64,000 bases of DNA, from positions 62,001 through 126,000 of the forward strand of contig NZ_FCOX02000005.1 in assembly GCF_900044055.2 (NCBI RefSeq), given 5' to 3'. Origin of the DNA: Caballeronia calidae. GTDB taxonomy: Bacteria > Pseudomonadota > Gammaproteobacteria > Burkholderiales > Burkholderiaceae. Shown here piece by piece: positions 27,362-37,074 of this stretch; within the stretch, counting starts at the first letter, position 1; each line of letters begins with the position of its first letter. Under the pieces are notes generated by a model, which saw only the letters and a list, made by a program, of their open reading frames with translations, did not search any database and was not told where the DNA came from. The position numbers were made by a program, and so were the translations under genes.

Positions 27362-27745
27362 GCGGGCCTCGTCGATGCCGGTCGTGATCCCGAGACTTTA
27401 TCGATAAATAGTCGTCAAAATCTGTGATCAGGGTAATTACCTACTTCATGTGCGTGCCGTATCGCCAGGTCGATTTCGAAAGCGCGGCATCAGCCTGCGG
27501 AAAGGGCGGCGAATGCTTTAACGACAAGCTTCTGCGGGCGCCGGAACGGATCGGCGCGCCTGGCGCAGCGGCGCCGCCACGCGATTTTCCCCGCTCCGAT
27601 GGGCCGTCTTCCGCGCGCCACGATCGCGCACTTTCGTCCGAACCCTCGTATAAACTGGCGCCCGAACGCCGCCAAGAGCGCTCGGACCGGGGGCGAGAGA
27701 CCCGGCGAACACCATCCAGACCGTGACCAAGAGCCCAGAAACACT
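27362..27745. other. Intergenic region upstream of kgtP
   Basis: No supported gene; a 100-codon frame at 27424-27726 has no ribosome site and unusual composition. A 12-base perfect palindrome, TTTATCGATAAA, lies at 27397-27408 close to the DUF2891 start and may be a regulator site. A TATAAA at 27650-27655 could be the -10 box of kgtP. Confidence 0.35.
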
Positions 27746-29041
27746 ATGACCGACCTGCACGCTTACACCCCAGAGGACACCCGGCGCCGCGTTTTCGCGA
27801 TCGTCGGTGCTTCGTCGGGCAACCTCGTCGAGTGGTTCGACTTCTATATCTACTCGTTCCTCGCGCTGTACTTCTCGGCGGCGTTTTTCCCTGGCGGCAA
27901 TCCGACCGTGCAGTTGCTTAACACCGCGGGCGTGTTCGCGGCGGGCTTCCTGATGCGTCCGATCGGCGGCTGGCTCTTCGGCCGCATCGCCGACAAGCAC
28001 GGCCGCCGCAACGCGATGATGATCTCCGTGCTGATGATGTGCGGCGGCTCGCTCGTCATCACCTTCCTGCCGACCTACGCGTCGATCGGCGCATGGGCGC
28101 CGTTCCTGCTCCTGATCGCGCGCCTGTTCCAGGGCTTGTCGGTGGGCGGCGAGTACGGCACGAGCGCGACCTACATGAGTGAAGTGGCGCTGCGCGGCCG
28201 GCGCGGCTTCTTCGCGTCGTTCCAGTACGTGACGCTGATCGGCGGACAGCTCGCCGCGCTCCTCGTGCTCGTGATTCTCCAGCTGTTTCTGTCGACGGAA
28301 GAGCTGAAGGCGTGGGGCTGGCGCGTTCCGTTCTTCATCGGTGCGTGCGCGGCGCTGGTTTCGCTGTATCTGCGACGCTCGCTCGATGAAACCTCGACCG
28401 CCGAAACGCGCCATCGCAAGGAAGCGGGCACGCTCGCCGGCCTGATGCAGCACAAGGGCGCGTTCATGACGGTGGTCGGCTTCACGGCCGGCGGATCGCT
28501 GATTTTCTACACGTTCACGACCTACATGCAGAAGTATCTGGTCAACACGGCCGGCATGAACGCGAAGACCGCCAGCAATGTGATGACCGCCGCGCTCTTC
28601 GTCTACATGCTGCTGCAACCGGTGTTCGGCGCGCTGTCGGACCGTATCGGCCGCCGCGCATCGATGCTCTGGTTCGGCGGGCTCGCGACGATCTGCACGG
28701 TGCCGCTCCTGCACGCGCTCTCCGGCGTGACGAGCCCGGTCATGGCCTTCGTGCTGGTCGTGGCCGCGCTCGCGATCGTGAGCTTCTATACGTCGATCAG
28801 CGGCCTCATCAAGGCGGAAATGTTCCCGCCGGAAGTGCGCGCGCTCGGCGTCGGCCTGTCTTACGCGGTCGCCAACGCGGTGTTCGGCGGCTCGGCGGAG
28901 TTCGTCGCGCTGAAGCTGAAGTCGCTGGGCAGCGAATCCACGTTCTTCTGGTACGTCACCGTGATGTGCGCGATCTCGCTGATCGTTTCCTGGCGCATGC
29001 TCGACCCGAGCAAGGAAGGGTATTTGCGCAACGAGCCGTAA
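27746..29041 (+). CDS. kgtP: 2-oxoglutarate/proton symporter
   Basis: A 431-residue, 12-helix MFS transporter of the metabolite:proton symporter family. The N-terminus [28 protein letters not shown] and the segments [37 protein letters not shown] and RRSLDET match KgtP. It imports 2-oxoglutarate with a proton through the inner membrane. The start ATG at 27746 lacks a strong ribosome site but fits the family start. It is monocistronic. Relatives carry other dicarboxylates, so the substrate is probable rather than certain. Confidence 0.88.
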   Translation: MTDLHAYTPEDTRRRVFAIVGASSGNLVEWFDFYIYSFLALYFSAAFFPGGNPTVQLLNTAGVFAAGFLMRPIGGWLFGRIADKHGRRNAMMISVLMMCGGSLVITFLPTYASIGAWAPFLLLIARLFQGLSVGGEYGTSATYMSEVALRGRRGFFASFQYVTLIGGQLAALLVLVILQLFLSTEELKAWGWRVPFFIGACAALVSLYLRRSLDETSTAETRHRKEAGTLAGLMQHKGAFMTVVGFTAGGSLIFYTFTTYMQKYLVNTAGMNAKTASNVMTAALFVYMLLQPVFGALSDRIGRRASMLWFGGLATICTVPLLHALSGVTSPVMAFVLVVAALAIVSFYTSISGLIKAEMFPPEVRALGVGLSYAVANAVFGGSAEFVALKLKSLGSESTFFWYVTVMCAISLIVSWRMLDPSKEGYLRNEP

Positions 29042-29290
29042 GCCTGCCAACGGCGCGCGCGAGGCGGTGACTCAGCCGTCCCGCGCGCGTTCGCTGTCCG
29101 CGCGGACACCGTTGTCCGCCAGGCTTGCCGATGAAGGATACTATGGTGTTTTATGCGGTATGAGTGTGTAGACGGCGCACCGGTCGCGGTGCGCGGCGGT
29201 AATCGGGAACCGGATATGCATGCGCGCGGCAGCGCCACGCGCAACGCCGATGCGCACATTCGGGAGCGTCGGTCTGCCTGGAGCCTGTTC

Positions 29291-29962
29291 ATGGAAGATT
29301 TCGACGAAACGCTGTTCGTTGTCTGGCGGGCCAACCTGAACGTTCTGGTCGGCTCGCCAGGTGGCGCTGGACGCCTCGCGCGCATGATGAATTTCTCGCC
29401 GACGTTCATGAAGCTGATCGTCGCCGGTCAGCGCGACTTCAATGAGGAATTCGTGCGCGGCATCGAACTCGTGACGGGTCTGCCGTCGCACTGGCTGGAC
29501 GAGCGCCGCACGCTGGCCGAGGTCCCGCCCGAGGTCCAGCGCGCGATCGACGAGGAAACGCCGATGGCCGTGTTCCGTGGCACGGCGCATCCCGCGCCGA
29601 AGCGCTCGGTGCTGCGCGGCCCGGAGCCGCTGCTTTCCCAGACCGAGGCGACGCGCCGTGTCGCCGATCTCGCCCAGCAACAGGCCGAAGCGAACCGCCG
29701 CGATCTGCTCTTTCGCAAGAATCGCGAACTGCTTTCACAGGACTTGCGCCGCCTGGAGCGGCAGCTCGGGCTGCTGCAGGTCGACGGGATGCAGCCGAAG
29801 GTCGACGAGCTGATCGCCTCGGACCGCATGAGCGAGGCGGCTAAGGCCGACCTGGCAGGGCGTATCGAGCAGATCGACAAGCACGTAAAGCTTTTACATC
29901 AGCATGTCGAGAAGCTGGTTGCGCTTCTGTCGGCCCCGGATGAGCCGGAGGGCGGCGAGTAA
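29291..29962 (+). CDS. Hypothetical protein with helical head and coiled coil
   Basis: A 223-residue soluble protein. Residues 1-65 look like a small helix-turn-helix fold (GAGRLARMMNFSPTFMKLIVAG, then FVRGIELVTGLPSHWLDE), reminiscent of XRE-type DNA-binding domains. Residues 115-215 are a coiled coil rich in Gln, Arg, Leu and Glu. The ATG at 29291 has GGAG eight bases upstream; an in-frame ATG at 29153 would add 46 residues of poor composition. A nucleoid or regulatory role is possible but unproven. Confidence 0.6.
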   Translation: MEDFDETLFVVWRANLNVLVGSPGGAGRLARMMNFSPTFMKLIVAGQRDFNEEFVRGIELVTGLPSHWLDERRTLAEVPPEVQRAIDEETPMAVFRGTAHPAPKRSVLRGPEPLLSQTEATRRVADLAQQQAEANRRDLLFRKNRELLSQDLRRLERQLGLLQVDGMQPKVDELIASDRMSEAAKADLAGRIEQIDKHVKLLHQHVEKLVALLSAPDEPEGGE

Positions 29963-29969
29963 CGCCCGG

Positions 29970-30137
29970 TCATTTCTTCTTCTTGCCGTCTTCCCGGGTT
30001 TCCGGCTCGGGATGCACGGCGATCGGATCGCTCGCGGGAAAGGTTTCCTCGAGCGCTTCGTCGAGCAGATCTTCTTCGTTCTCCGCCTTCTGATTCTGCT
30101 TGTCCTTCGAACGGTCATCTCGGCTGGCTTTGGTCAT
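29970..30137 (-). CDS. Small acidic protein with ETFPASDP motif
   Basis: A 55-residue, highly charged protein. After a Lys/Asp-rich start comes LLDEALEETFPASDPIAVHPEP, a motif shared by a family of small proteobacterial proteins of unknown function, and it ends GKKKK. The start at 30137 has GGAG nine bases upstream. It is probably disordered and cytoplasmic. It converges with the coiled-coil gene upstream by coordinates. Confidence 0.65.
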   Translation of the reverse strand: MTKASRDDRSKDKQNQKAENEEDLLDEALEETFPASDPIAVHPEPETREDGKKKK

Positions 30138-30200
30138 GGTCCGCTCCGTGATGCGAAGTCGTGATGGATTCAATATAGCAGCGTCGATGCTCCGTCGCAG

Positions 30201-31265
30201 TCAGCCTTCCCGCCGATAGTCCGCCGGGCGCACGCCCGTCCACTTCCGGAACGCGCGCCTAAATGCGCTCGGTTCCGCGAAGCCCAACGCGTCCGCGATC
30301 TGCGGAATCGTCTCCCGCGTGTGCGCGAGGCGCGCGATGGCGAGATCGCGTCTCAGCGCATCCTTGATCGTCTGATAGGTCAGCCCTTCCTGCTTCAGGC
30401 GGCGTCTGAGCGTCGCTTCCGCCATGTTGAGCGCGGCCGCGATGCTTTCCGCCTCGGGCCAGTCGGTCGGCGCGGTCTGCCTGAGGCGGGCCCGCACGCG
30501 CGCCGCGAGCGAATCCGGATTGCGATACTTCACGATGAAATTCGCCGGCGCGTCGCGCAGGAAGCGCTTGAGCGTCGCGGGCGTCTGCACGACCGGCAGC
30601 GCCGCGCAGTCCGCCGACAGATCGACGAACGAGCGCGGCTCGCCGAAGCGCATGTCGTCGCAGAACATGAGGCGGTATTCATCGCTCGCGTCGGGCTCGG
30701 CGCAGCGCAGATGCGCGGCGAGCACCGGAATGCGCCGCCCGACCAGCCAGCACAGCAGCCCGTACACGAGGATGAAACCCGTCGCGTAAGCGAACATGGT
30801 TTTCGGCGCGCCCGAATCGTCGAGCCAGACGCGCACGCGTTGGTCGTCGATGTCCGGCTCGAAGCGCAGCTCGTCGAGCACGAGCCGCATGAAGCCCGCG
30901 ATGCGCAAGAGCGCCTGCGCGCCGTCGCGCGACGAAAGCGCCGCGTGACACAGCAGCACGAAGCTGCCGCGCCGCATCGGATGCCGGTCCTGGCCGAAGA
31001 ACTCGTCGTCGAGGGCATCGGCGGTGGCGTTCCAGAGCTTGCCGTATTGCACGGGCGATACGCGGGCGCGCGGCGAATCGAGCGTCGCCGGCGCGATGCC
31101 CGCGGCGGCCAGCAAAGTCTCGCGCGCGACGCCGCGCGCCTCGGCGCAACGCAACGCCGCTTCGACGAGACTCACGGAAATCGAGTCGCGCTCGATCTTC
31201 TTCTTGGGACTTGGGGTTGTCACTAGGTGGCCAAAGCGCTCAGTTAGCGTGATCGTTTTGGGCAT
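30201..31265 (-). CDS. AraC-family regulator
   Basis: A 354-residue regulator with an N-terminal arabinose-binding-like effector domain (about 30-230) and a C-terminal AraC double helix-turn-helix (about 255-350), including [28 protein letters not shown] and [25 protein letters not shown]. The size and layout are those of the OruR/ornithine-type subgroup. It is divergent from the acyl-CoA dehydrogenase operon across 129 bases, so it is the likely activator of that operon. Confidence 0.88.
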   Translation of the reverse strand: MPKTITLTERFGHLVTTPSPKKKIERDSISVSLVEAALRCAEARGVARETLLAAAGIAPATLDSPRARVSPVQYGKLWNATADALDDEFFGQDRHPMRRGSFVLLCHAALSSRDGAQALLRIAGFMRLVLDELRFEPDIDDQRVRVWLDDSGAPKTMFAYATGFILVYGLLCWLVGRRIPVLAAHLRCAEPDASDEYRLMFCDDMRFGEPRSFVDLSADCAALPVVQTPATLKRFLRDAPANFIVKYRNPDSLAARVRARLRQTAPTDWPEAESIAAALNMAEATLRRRLKQEGLTYQTIKDALRRDLAIARLAHTRETIPQIADALGFAEPSAFRRAFRKWTGVRPADYRREG

Positions 31266-31394
31266 CGGCTAACGTCCGGCGATTGCCTAGACTCGTGCTC
31301 AGACGGCCCATCCGCCGGGCTTGCGCGGTCAGAAAGTTTAAACGATCGATGCCGCGCGGCCCGCCGCCTCAGCCCCATTCACCGAATCGAAAAC

Positions 31395-32531
31395 ATGATC
31401 GACGCATTCCTCACCGAAGAGCAGCGCATGATCCGCGACGCGGCTCGCCAGTTCGCCACCGAAGTCCTCGCGCCGAACGCGGGCCAGTGGGACAAGGACG
31501 CCGCGATTCCCGACGCCGTCGTGCGGCAACTGGGCGAGCTCGGCCTGCTCGGCATGATCGTGCCCGCCGAGCTCGGCGGCACCTTCAGCGATTACACCGC
31601 CTACGCGCTCGCGATGGAAGAGATCGCCGCGGGCTGCGCGTCGTGCGCGACGATGATGAGCGTGCACAACTCCGTCGGCTGCGGTCCGATCCTCGCCTAC
31701 GGCACCGATGCGCAAAAGGCCGAATGGCTGCCGAAGCTCGCGAGCGGCGAGATCATCGGCGCGTTCTGTCTGACGGAGCCGCAGGCCGGTTCCGAGGCGA
31801 ACAACCTGCGCGTGCGCGCCGTCGAAAAGGACGGCAAGTGGGTCATCTCCGGCAGCAAGCAGTTCGTGACGAACGGCAGGCGCGCGGGCGTGGCGATCGT
31901 CTTCGCCGTCACCGATCCGGATCTCGGCAAGCGCGGCCTCTCCGCGTTCATCGTGCCGACGGATACGCCCGGCTTCGACGTCGGCGCGCCGGAGCACAAG
32001 CTCGGCATCCGCGCATCCGATACGTGTCCGATCACCTTCGACGATTGCGTGATTCCCGCCGCGAATCTGCTCGGCAAACGTGGCGAGGGTCTGAAGATCG
32101 CGCTGTCGAATCTGGAGGGCGGGCGCATCGGCATTGCGGCTCAGGCGCTCGGCATCGCGCGCGCGGCTTTCGATGCGGCGCGCGCCTATGCGAAGGAGCG
32201 CGTGCAGTTCGGCAAGCCGATTCAGGAGCATCAGTCGGTCGCGAACATGCTCGCCGACATGCAGACGCACATCAACGCGGCGCGCCTCCTGATCCATCAC
32301 GCGGCGCGCATGCGCACGGAGGGCATTCCGTGTCTGTCGGAGGCGTCGCAGGCTAAGCTCTATGCGTCGGAGATGGCCGAGCGCGTGTGTTCCGATGCGA
32401 TCCAGATTCACGGCGGTTACGGCTATCTGCAGGATTATCCGGTGGAGCGTCATTATCGCGATGCGCGCATCACGCAGATCTACGAAGGCACGAGCGAAGT
32501 GCAGCGGATGGTGATCGCGCGCAACGTTTGA
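31395..32531 (+). CDS. Acyl-CoA dehydrogenase, probable isobutyryl-CoA type
   Basis: A 378-residue FAD-dependent dehydrogenase that forms the alpha-beta double bond of an acyl-CoA. Family marks are [34 protein letters not shown] and the C-terminal [15 protein letters not shown]. The catalytic Glu is at 364 in IYEGTSE. As first gene of an operon with an acyl-CoA ligase, an enoyl-CoA hydratase and a 3-hydroxyisobutyryl-CoA hydrolase-type protein, it most likely acts on isobutyryl-CoA in valine breakdown. Related short-chain substrates remain possible. Confidence 0.85.
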   Translation: MIDAFLTEEQRMIRDAARQFATEVLAPNAGQWDKDAAIPDAVVRQLGELGLLGMIVPAELGGTFSDYTAYALAMEEIAAGCASCATMMSVHNSVGCGPILAYGTDAQKAEWLPKLASGEIIGAFCLTEPQAGSEANNLRVRAVEKDGKWVISGSKQFVTNGRRAGVAIVFAVTDPDLGKRGLSAFIVPTDTPGFDVGAPEHKLGIRASDTCPITFDDCVIPAANLLGKRGEGLKIALSNLEGGRIGIAAQALGIARAAFDAARAYAKERVQFGKPIQEHQSVANMLADMQTHINAARLLIHHAARMRTEGIPCLSEASQAKLYASEMAERVCSDAIQIHGGYGYLQDYPVERHYRDARITQIYEGTSEVQRMVIARNV

Positions 32532-32560
32532 CCGGTGCATAAAAAATACACGGAGACGCA

Positions 32561-34267
32561 ATGAACGACGCCAGAGGCTTCATCGCAGCGCGAGACTTTC
32601 TGTTTGCGCATCGCACCGATTACGACACCGCGTATCGCGAGTTCGAGTGGCCGTCGCTCGACCGCTTCAACTGGGCGCTCGATTACTTCGACCCGATGGC
32701 GCGCGGCAACGATGCGCCCGCGCTGCATATCGTGAACGAGAGCGGCGGCGAGACGCGTCTTACGTTCGCGCAGATGAGCGAGCGCTCGGCGCGCGTCGCG
32801 AATCACTTGCGCGGCCTGAACGTGAGACGCGGCGAGCGCATCCTGCTGATGCTGCCGAACCGCGTCGAGCTATGGGAAACGATGCTCGCCGCGATGAAGC
32901 TCGGCGCGATCGTCCTGCCCGCGACGACGCAGCTCGCGAGCGCCGACCTGCGCGACCGCATCGCGCTCGGGCGCGTGCAGCACGTGATCGTCGATGCGGC
33001 GGAGACGCAGAAGTTCGATGGCATCGACGTGCCGGGATTGCGTATCGCCGTGGGCGGCGCCACGAGTGACTGGCTCGCTTATGAAGCCGCGTATGATGCA
33101 GCTCCCGAATTTGCTCCGGATGCCGAAACGAACGCGAACGACCCGTATCTGCTGTATTTCACCTCGGGCACGACCTCGAAACCGAAGCTCGTCGCGCATA
33201 CGCATCAGAGCTATCCGGTCGGCCATCTGTCGACGATGTACTGGATCGGCCTGCAACCCGGCGACGTGCACTGGAACATCAGCTCGCCCGGCTGGGCGAA
33301 GCACGCGTGGAGCTGCTTCTTCGCGCCGTGGAATGCGCAGGCGTGCGTGTTCATCTACAACTTCAGCCGCTTCGACGCGGCGCGCGCGCTCGATGTGCTC
33401 GTGAAGCACGAAGTCACCACGCTCTGCGCGCCGCCGACCGTGTGGCGCATGCTCGTGCAGGAGCCGCTCGCATCGTACGACGTGAAGCTGCGCGAGATCG
33501 TCGGCGCGGGCGAGCCGCTCAATCCGGAAGTGGTCGAGCGCGTGCAGGCCGCGTGGGGCGTGCCGATCCGCGACGGCTACGGCCAGACCGAAACCACCGC
33601 GCAGATCGCCAACACGCCGGGCCAGCGGCTCGTGCCGGGCTCGATGGGCCGTCCGCTGCCGGGTTATCGCGTTGCCTTGCTCGACCCCGACGGCAATCCG
33701 GCGGAAGAAGGGGAGATTGCGCTCGCGCTCGATCCGCCGCCGCTCGGCCTCATGACCGGGTACGCCGACAACCCGAAGGCCACCGAGAACGCGATGCACG
33801 GCGGTTTCTATCGCACGTCGGATGTCGCGGCGCGCGGCGCGGACGGCTACTTCGTCTATGTCGGCCGCGCGGACGACGTGTTCAAGTCGTCGGATTACCG
33901 GCTGAGCCCGTTCGAGCTCGAGAGCGTGCTGATCGAGCACGAGGCGATCGCGGAAGCGGCCGTCGTGCCGAGTCCCGATCCCTTGCGTCTTTCGGTGCCG
34001 AAGGCGTTCGTCACGCTGCGTCACGGCTACTCCATCGGACCGGAGCTTGCGAAGAGCGTGTTCGCGTTCTCGCGCGAGCGGCTCGCGCCGTACAAGCGCA
34101 TTCGCCGCCTCGAATTCGCGGAATTGCCGAAGACGATCTCCGGCAAGATTCGCCGCGTCGATCTGCGCCGTCAGGAAGCGGCGCGCACGGAAGACGGCGC
34201 GCGCGGCGAGTTCGAGTTCTGGGAAGAGGATTTCCCCGAACTGCGCCAGACCAGCAAGGCTGACTAG
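32561..34267 (+). CDS. AMP-forming acyl-CoA synthetase
   Basis: A 568-residue adenylating enzyme that activates a carboxylic acid with ATP and CoA. The P-loop-like motif LLYFTSGTTSKPKL is near residue 200, DGYGQTETT near 340, and the hinge and Lys region YRLSPFELE and AELPKTISGKIRR in the C-terminal domain. It resembles medium-chain or branched acyl-CoA synthetases of the ACSM group. GGAGACG precedes the ATG. Its place in the operon suggests that it feeds a free acid such as isobutyrate into the same pathway. Confidence 0.85.
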   Translation: MNDARGFIAARDFLFAHRTDYDTAYREFEWPSLDRFNWALDYFDPMARGNDAPALHIVNESGGETRLTFAQMSERSARVANHLRGLNVRRGERILLMLPNRVELWETMLAAMKLGAIVLPATTQLASADLRDRIALGRVQHVIVDAAETQKFDGIDVPGLRIAVGGATSDWLAYEAAYDAAPEFAPDAETNANDPYLLYFTSGTTSKPKLVAHTHQSYPVGHLSTMYWIGLQPGDVHWNISSPGWAKHAWSCFFAPWNAQACVFIYNFSRFDAARALDVLVKHEVTTLCAPPTVWRMLVQEPLASYDVKLREIVGAGEPLNPEVVERVQAAWGVPIRDGYGQTETTAQIANTPGQRLVPGSMGRPLPGYRVALLDPDGNPAEEGEIALALDPPPLGLMTGYADNPKATENAMHGGFYRTSDVAARGADGYFVYVGRADDVFKSSDYRLSPFELESVLIEHEAIAEAAVVPSPDPLRLSVPKAFVTLRHGYSIGPELAKSVFAFSRERLAPYKRIRRLEFAELPKTISGKIRRVDLRRQEAARTEDGARGEFEFWEEDFPELRQTSKAD

Positions 34268-34282
34268 AAAGGAATCCCCACG

Positions 34283-35053
34283 ATGATCGAAGTCACGCGC
34301 GACGGCGCCACCGTCACGATCCGCCTGAACCGGCCGCCCGCGAATGCCTTCACCGCCGAAGGGCTGGCCGCACTGAAGGAAACCGTCGATGGCCTGAACC
34401 GCGATGCGCAGGTGCGCGCGATCGTCGTGACCGGCACGGGCCCGAAGTTCTTCAGCGCGGGCGCCGACCTCAACCAGTTCGCGGATGGCGACAAGGCGCA
34501 CGCGCGTGTGGCCGCGCAACGTTTCGGCGCCGCGTTCGAGGCGCTGCAGAATGCGCGCGCGGTCACGATCGCCGCGATCAACGGCTACGCGATGGGCGGC
34601 GGCCTCGAATGTGCGCTCGCCTGCGACATGCGGATCGCCGAGGAACATGCGCAGATGGCGCTGCCGGAAGCGTCGGTTGGACTGCTGCCGTGCGGATGCG
34701 GTACGCAGACGCTCCCGTGGCTCGTCGGCGAGGGCTGGGCGAAGCGCATCATTCTGACCGGCGAGCGCGTGAATGCGCAGACCGCGTTGCGTATCGGGCT
34801 GGTCGAGGAAGTGGTCGCGAGCGGCGGCGCGTATGAAGCCGCGTCGAAGATCGCGGAGCGCGTCGCGTCGATGAGCCCGGATGCCGTTGCGTACTCGAAG
34901 CCGCTGATCCACGCCGCGCGCGAAGGCATGCCGCGGCGCGCGGCTCTGGCGCTCGAGCGCGAACGCTTCGTCGATCTGTTCGACGGCGCGAACCAGCGCG
35001 AAGGCGTCGCCGCGTTTCTGGACAAGCGCAAGCCGCGATGGAGCGCGTCATGA
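34283..35053 (+). CDS. Enoyl-CoA hydratase
   Basis: A 256-residue crotonase-fold enzyme that hydrates an enoyl-CoA. The oxyanion-hole segments are FFSAGADLNQFADG (about 53-66) and NGYAMGGGLECALACD (about 99-114), and the second acidic region is ALPEASVGLLPCGCGTQ. It starts 15 bases after the synthetase and overlaps the next gene by four bases (ATGA). In the operon it would hydrate methacrylyl-CoA. Confidence 0.87.
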   Translation: MIEVTRDGATVTIRLNRPPANAFTAEGLAALKETVDGLNRDAQVRAIVVTGTGPKFFSAGADLNQFADGDKAHARVAAQRFGAAFEALQNARAVTIAAINGYAMGGGLECALACDMRIAEEHAQMALPEASVGLLPCGCGTQTLPWLVGEGWAKRIILTGERVNAQTALRIGLVEEVVASGGAYEAASKIAERVASMSPDAVAYSKPLIHAAREGMPRRAALALERERFVDLFDGANQREGVAAFLDKRKPRWSAS

Positions 35054-36168
35054 GTACGCAAGGACTGCTGCGCGAGACACCGGAAGTCGCCTTCGATGTC
35101 GTCAATCGCGTGGCGCTCGTCACGCTCGACCGGCCGCACGCATTGAACGCGCTGTCGCACGACATGATCGCGCTGCTCGCCGATATCTTCGCGCGATGCG
35201 CCGGCGACGATTCGATCGCCGCGGTCGTGCTGCGCGGCGCGGGCGACAAGGCGTTCTGCGCGGGCGGCGACATCCGCAAGCTCTATCACGCCGCGCGCAA
35301 CGATCCGCATCACGAGACGCCGTGGCTGCAATTCTTCATCGACGAATATCGGCTCGACTACACGATTCATCGTTTTGCGAAACCCGTCATCGCGCTGATG
35401 GACGGCATCGTGATGGGCGGCGGCATGGGACTCGCGCAAGGCGCCGCGCTGCGCATCGCGACCGAGCGCACGCGCATGGCGATGCCCGAGACGCGCATCG
35501 GCCTGTTGCCCGATGTCGGCGCGACGTACTTCCTGCGCGTGCTGCCGCGCGATCTCGCGCTTTACATCGGCCTGACGGGCGCGCGTCTTTCGGGCGCCGA
35601 TGCGAAGCGCGTCGGGCTTGCAGACGAATGCGTGCCGTCGACGTGGCTGCGCGGTTTCGTCGAGCGCCTCGAAAGAATGCGCTGGGACGATGCGCAGGAT
35701 GCAATGACGCAACTGAAGCGTGTGTTCGTGCCGGGCGCGAACATCGAGCGCCATGCGCCGCTCGACGATATCCGCGCGCAGATCAGGCGTCATTTCTCCG
35801 TGTGTCCGACAGGCGGCGTGGAGCGCATCGTCGCATCGCTCGCAGACGACGAATCGGACTGGGCACGCGCGACGCTCGCCACGCTCGAAAGCCATTCGCC
35901 GACGATGCTCGAAGTGACGTATCACGCGCTCATGCGCGGCCGGCAGATGTCGCTTGCGGATTGCTTTCGCATGGAGCTCGGCGTCGTGTACCGCGCGATC
36001 GACGACGGCGATTTCGTCGAAGGCGTGCGCGCGCTCATCATCGACAAGGACGAACGGCCGCGCTTCGCCCCGACGACGCTCGCGCAGGTGCGCGCCGAGC
36101 GCGTGCAGCACTTTCTCTCATCTCCGTGGCGTAAAGAGATGCATCCGCTCGCGGACCTGTGCGCATAA
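35050..36168 (+). CDS. 3-hydroxyisobutyryl-CoA hydrolase-type protein
   Basis: A 372-residue member of the crotonase superfamily with the length and motifs of HIBYL-CoA hydrolase: FCAGGDIRKLYHAA, MDGIVMGGGMGLAQGAALRIATERTRMAMPE and TRIGLLPDVGATYFLRVLP, plus the extended C-terminal helical part. It would release 3-hydroxyisobutyrate from its CoA ester in valine catabolism. The ATG at 35050 overlaps the upstream stop. A second ATG at 35038 is less likely. The dehydrogenases MmsA and MmsB that finish the pathway are not in the window. Confidence 0.85.
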   Translation: MSTQGLLRETPEVAFDVVNRVALVTLDRPHALNALSHDMIALLADIFARCAGDDSIAAVVLRGAGDKAFCAGGDIRKLYHAARNDPHHETPWLQFFIDEYRLDYTIHRFAKPVIALMDGIVMGGGMGLAQGAALRIATERTRMAMPETRIGLLPDVGATYFLRVLPRDLALYIGLTGARLSGADAKRVGLADECVPSTWLRGFVERLERMRWDDAQDAMTQLKRVFVPGANIERHAPLDDIRAQIRRHFSVCPTGGVERIVASLADDESDWARATLATLESHSPTMLEVTYHALMRGRQMSLADCFRMELGVVYRAIDDGDFVEGVRALIIDKDERPRFAPTTLAQVRAERVQHFLSSPWRKEMHPLADLCA

Positions 36169-36277
36169 TCTCCTGATGGAATTCGCAAGCAAATGTTTCT
36201 GCGGCGAACCGTCGAAATGGCCGATGGTCGAACGGGGCTTAACCGATCATCGGACAATTCAAGAGGAGGAACCGACC

Positions 36278-36988
36278 ATGCCGAACCGTAAGTCACGGAT
36301 CGCGTTTCTGTCGGCCGGCATCGCATTCGCGCTGATCGCACCGGCGGCATCGTACGCACAACTCAACCTTCAGCAATTCGGCTTCGGCAGCGGCAAATCG
36401 GAGCCGGCCGCCGGCGCGAACGGCGCGACACAGCCTTCGGCGCTCAGCTCGCTCGTGCAGAACTATCTCGGCGCGAACCAGCAGGTGCTCTCGGGACAAT
36501 CGAGCCTCGCCTCGGCGATGGGCATGTCGAGCGTCGCGAGCCAGGCGCAGTCGGCGGCGGGCCTGCTGTCGGGCGCATCGGGCGGCAGCGGCGTGCCGAG
36601 CACGAGTGTGCTGTCGCAACTCGGCGGCACGCAGCAGAGCGTGTCGCAGTCGTTGATGAAGGCATTCACGGGCGGCGCGACGACGGCGCCGACCGCCGCG
36701 AGCAAGCAGACGTTCAGCGACGGCCTCGCATCGCTCGGGCAGGGCGTGAAGCAGTACGCCGGCCTGCAAAACGATCTCGGCGCGGTATCGAATTCGATGA
36801 ACATGTCTTCGCTGCTGCAGGCCGGCTCGAATCCGGCGACGGCGCAGGCGGCGTCCTATATCGCGCAATCGGCGCCGGGACAATTGCAGTCGCTCGTGCA
36901 GACGCTCACGCAAGCGGTGCAGTACGCGAAGACCAACGGCATCTCGGTGCCGTCGATCGCGACATCGGCGTTGAGCGGCGCGAAATGA
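36278..36988 (+). CDS. Exported low-complexity protein
   Basis: A 236-residue protein with a signal peptide (about residues 1-28, ending ASYAQ). The mature chain is unusually rich in Ser, Gln, Ala and Gly with no Cys and repeated QSxxSxAxG-like phrases, so it is probably extended or helical. AAGAGGAGG before the ATG is one of the strongest ribosome sites here, suggesting high expression. I recognise no family. A perfect terminator follows. Confidence 0.65.
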   Translation: MPNRKSRIAFLSAGIAFALIAPAASYAQLNLQQFGFGSGKSEPAAGANGATQPSALSSLVQNYLGANQQVLSGQSSLASAMGMSSVASQAQSAAGLLSGASGGSGVPSTSVLSQLGGTQQSVSQSLMKAFTGGATTAPTAASKQTFSDGLASLGQGVKQYAGLQNDLGAVSNSMNMSSLLQAGSNPATAQAASYIAQSAPGQLQSLVQTLTQAVQYAKTNGISVPSIATSALSGAK

Positions 36989-37016
36989 TGTGATGCGCCG
37001 ATCACGCGCACAAAAG

Positions 37017-37052
37017 AAAAGCGGCGAGGCCCGGACGGGCTTCGCCGCTTTT
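37017..37052. terminator. Terminator after exported protein
   Basis: A 17-base stem (37017-37033 with 37036-37052, one G-T wobble and a two-base loop) beginning with four A and ending in a run of T. It also serves the convergent gene at 37075. Confidence 0.85.
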
Positions 37053-37074
37053 TTCGTTGGCGCCGACGATCGCT

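Noticed and set aside
27424..27726. 100-codon frame upstream of kgtP
   Set aside because: Start lacks a ribosome site and the translation is low complexity.
32870..34912. 680-codon open frame on the minus strand
   Set aside because: It runs opposite the acyl-CoA synthetase and enoyl-CoA hydratase; composition is that of an antisense frame.
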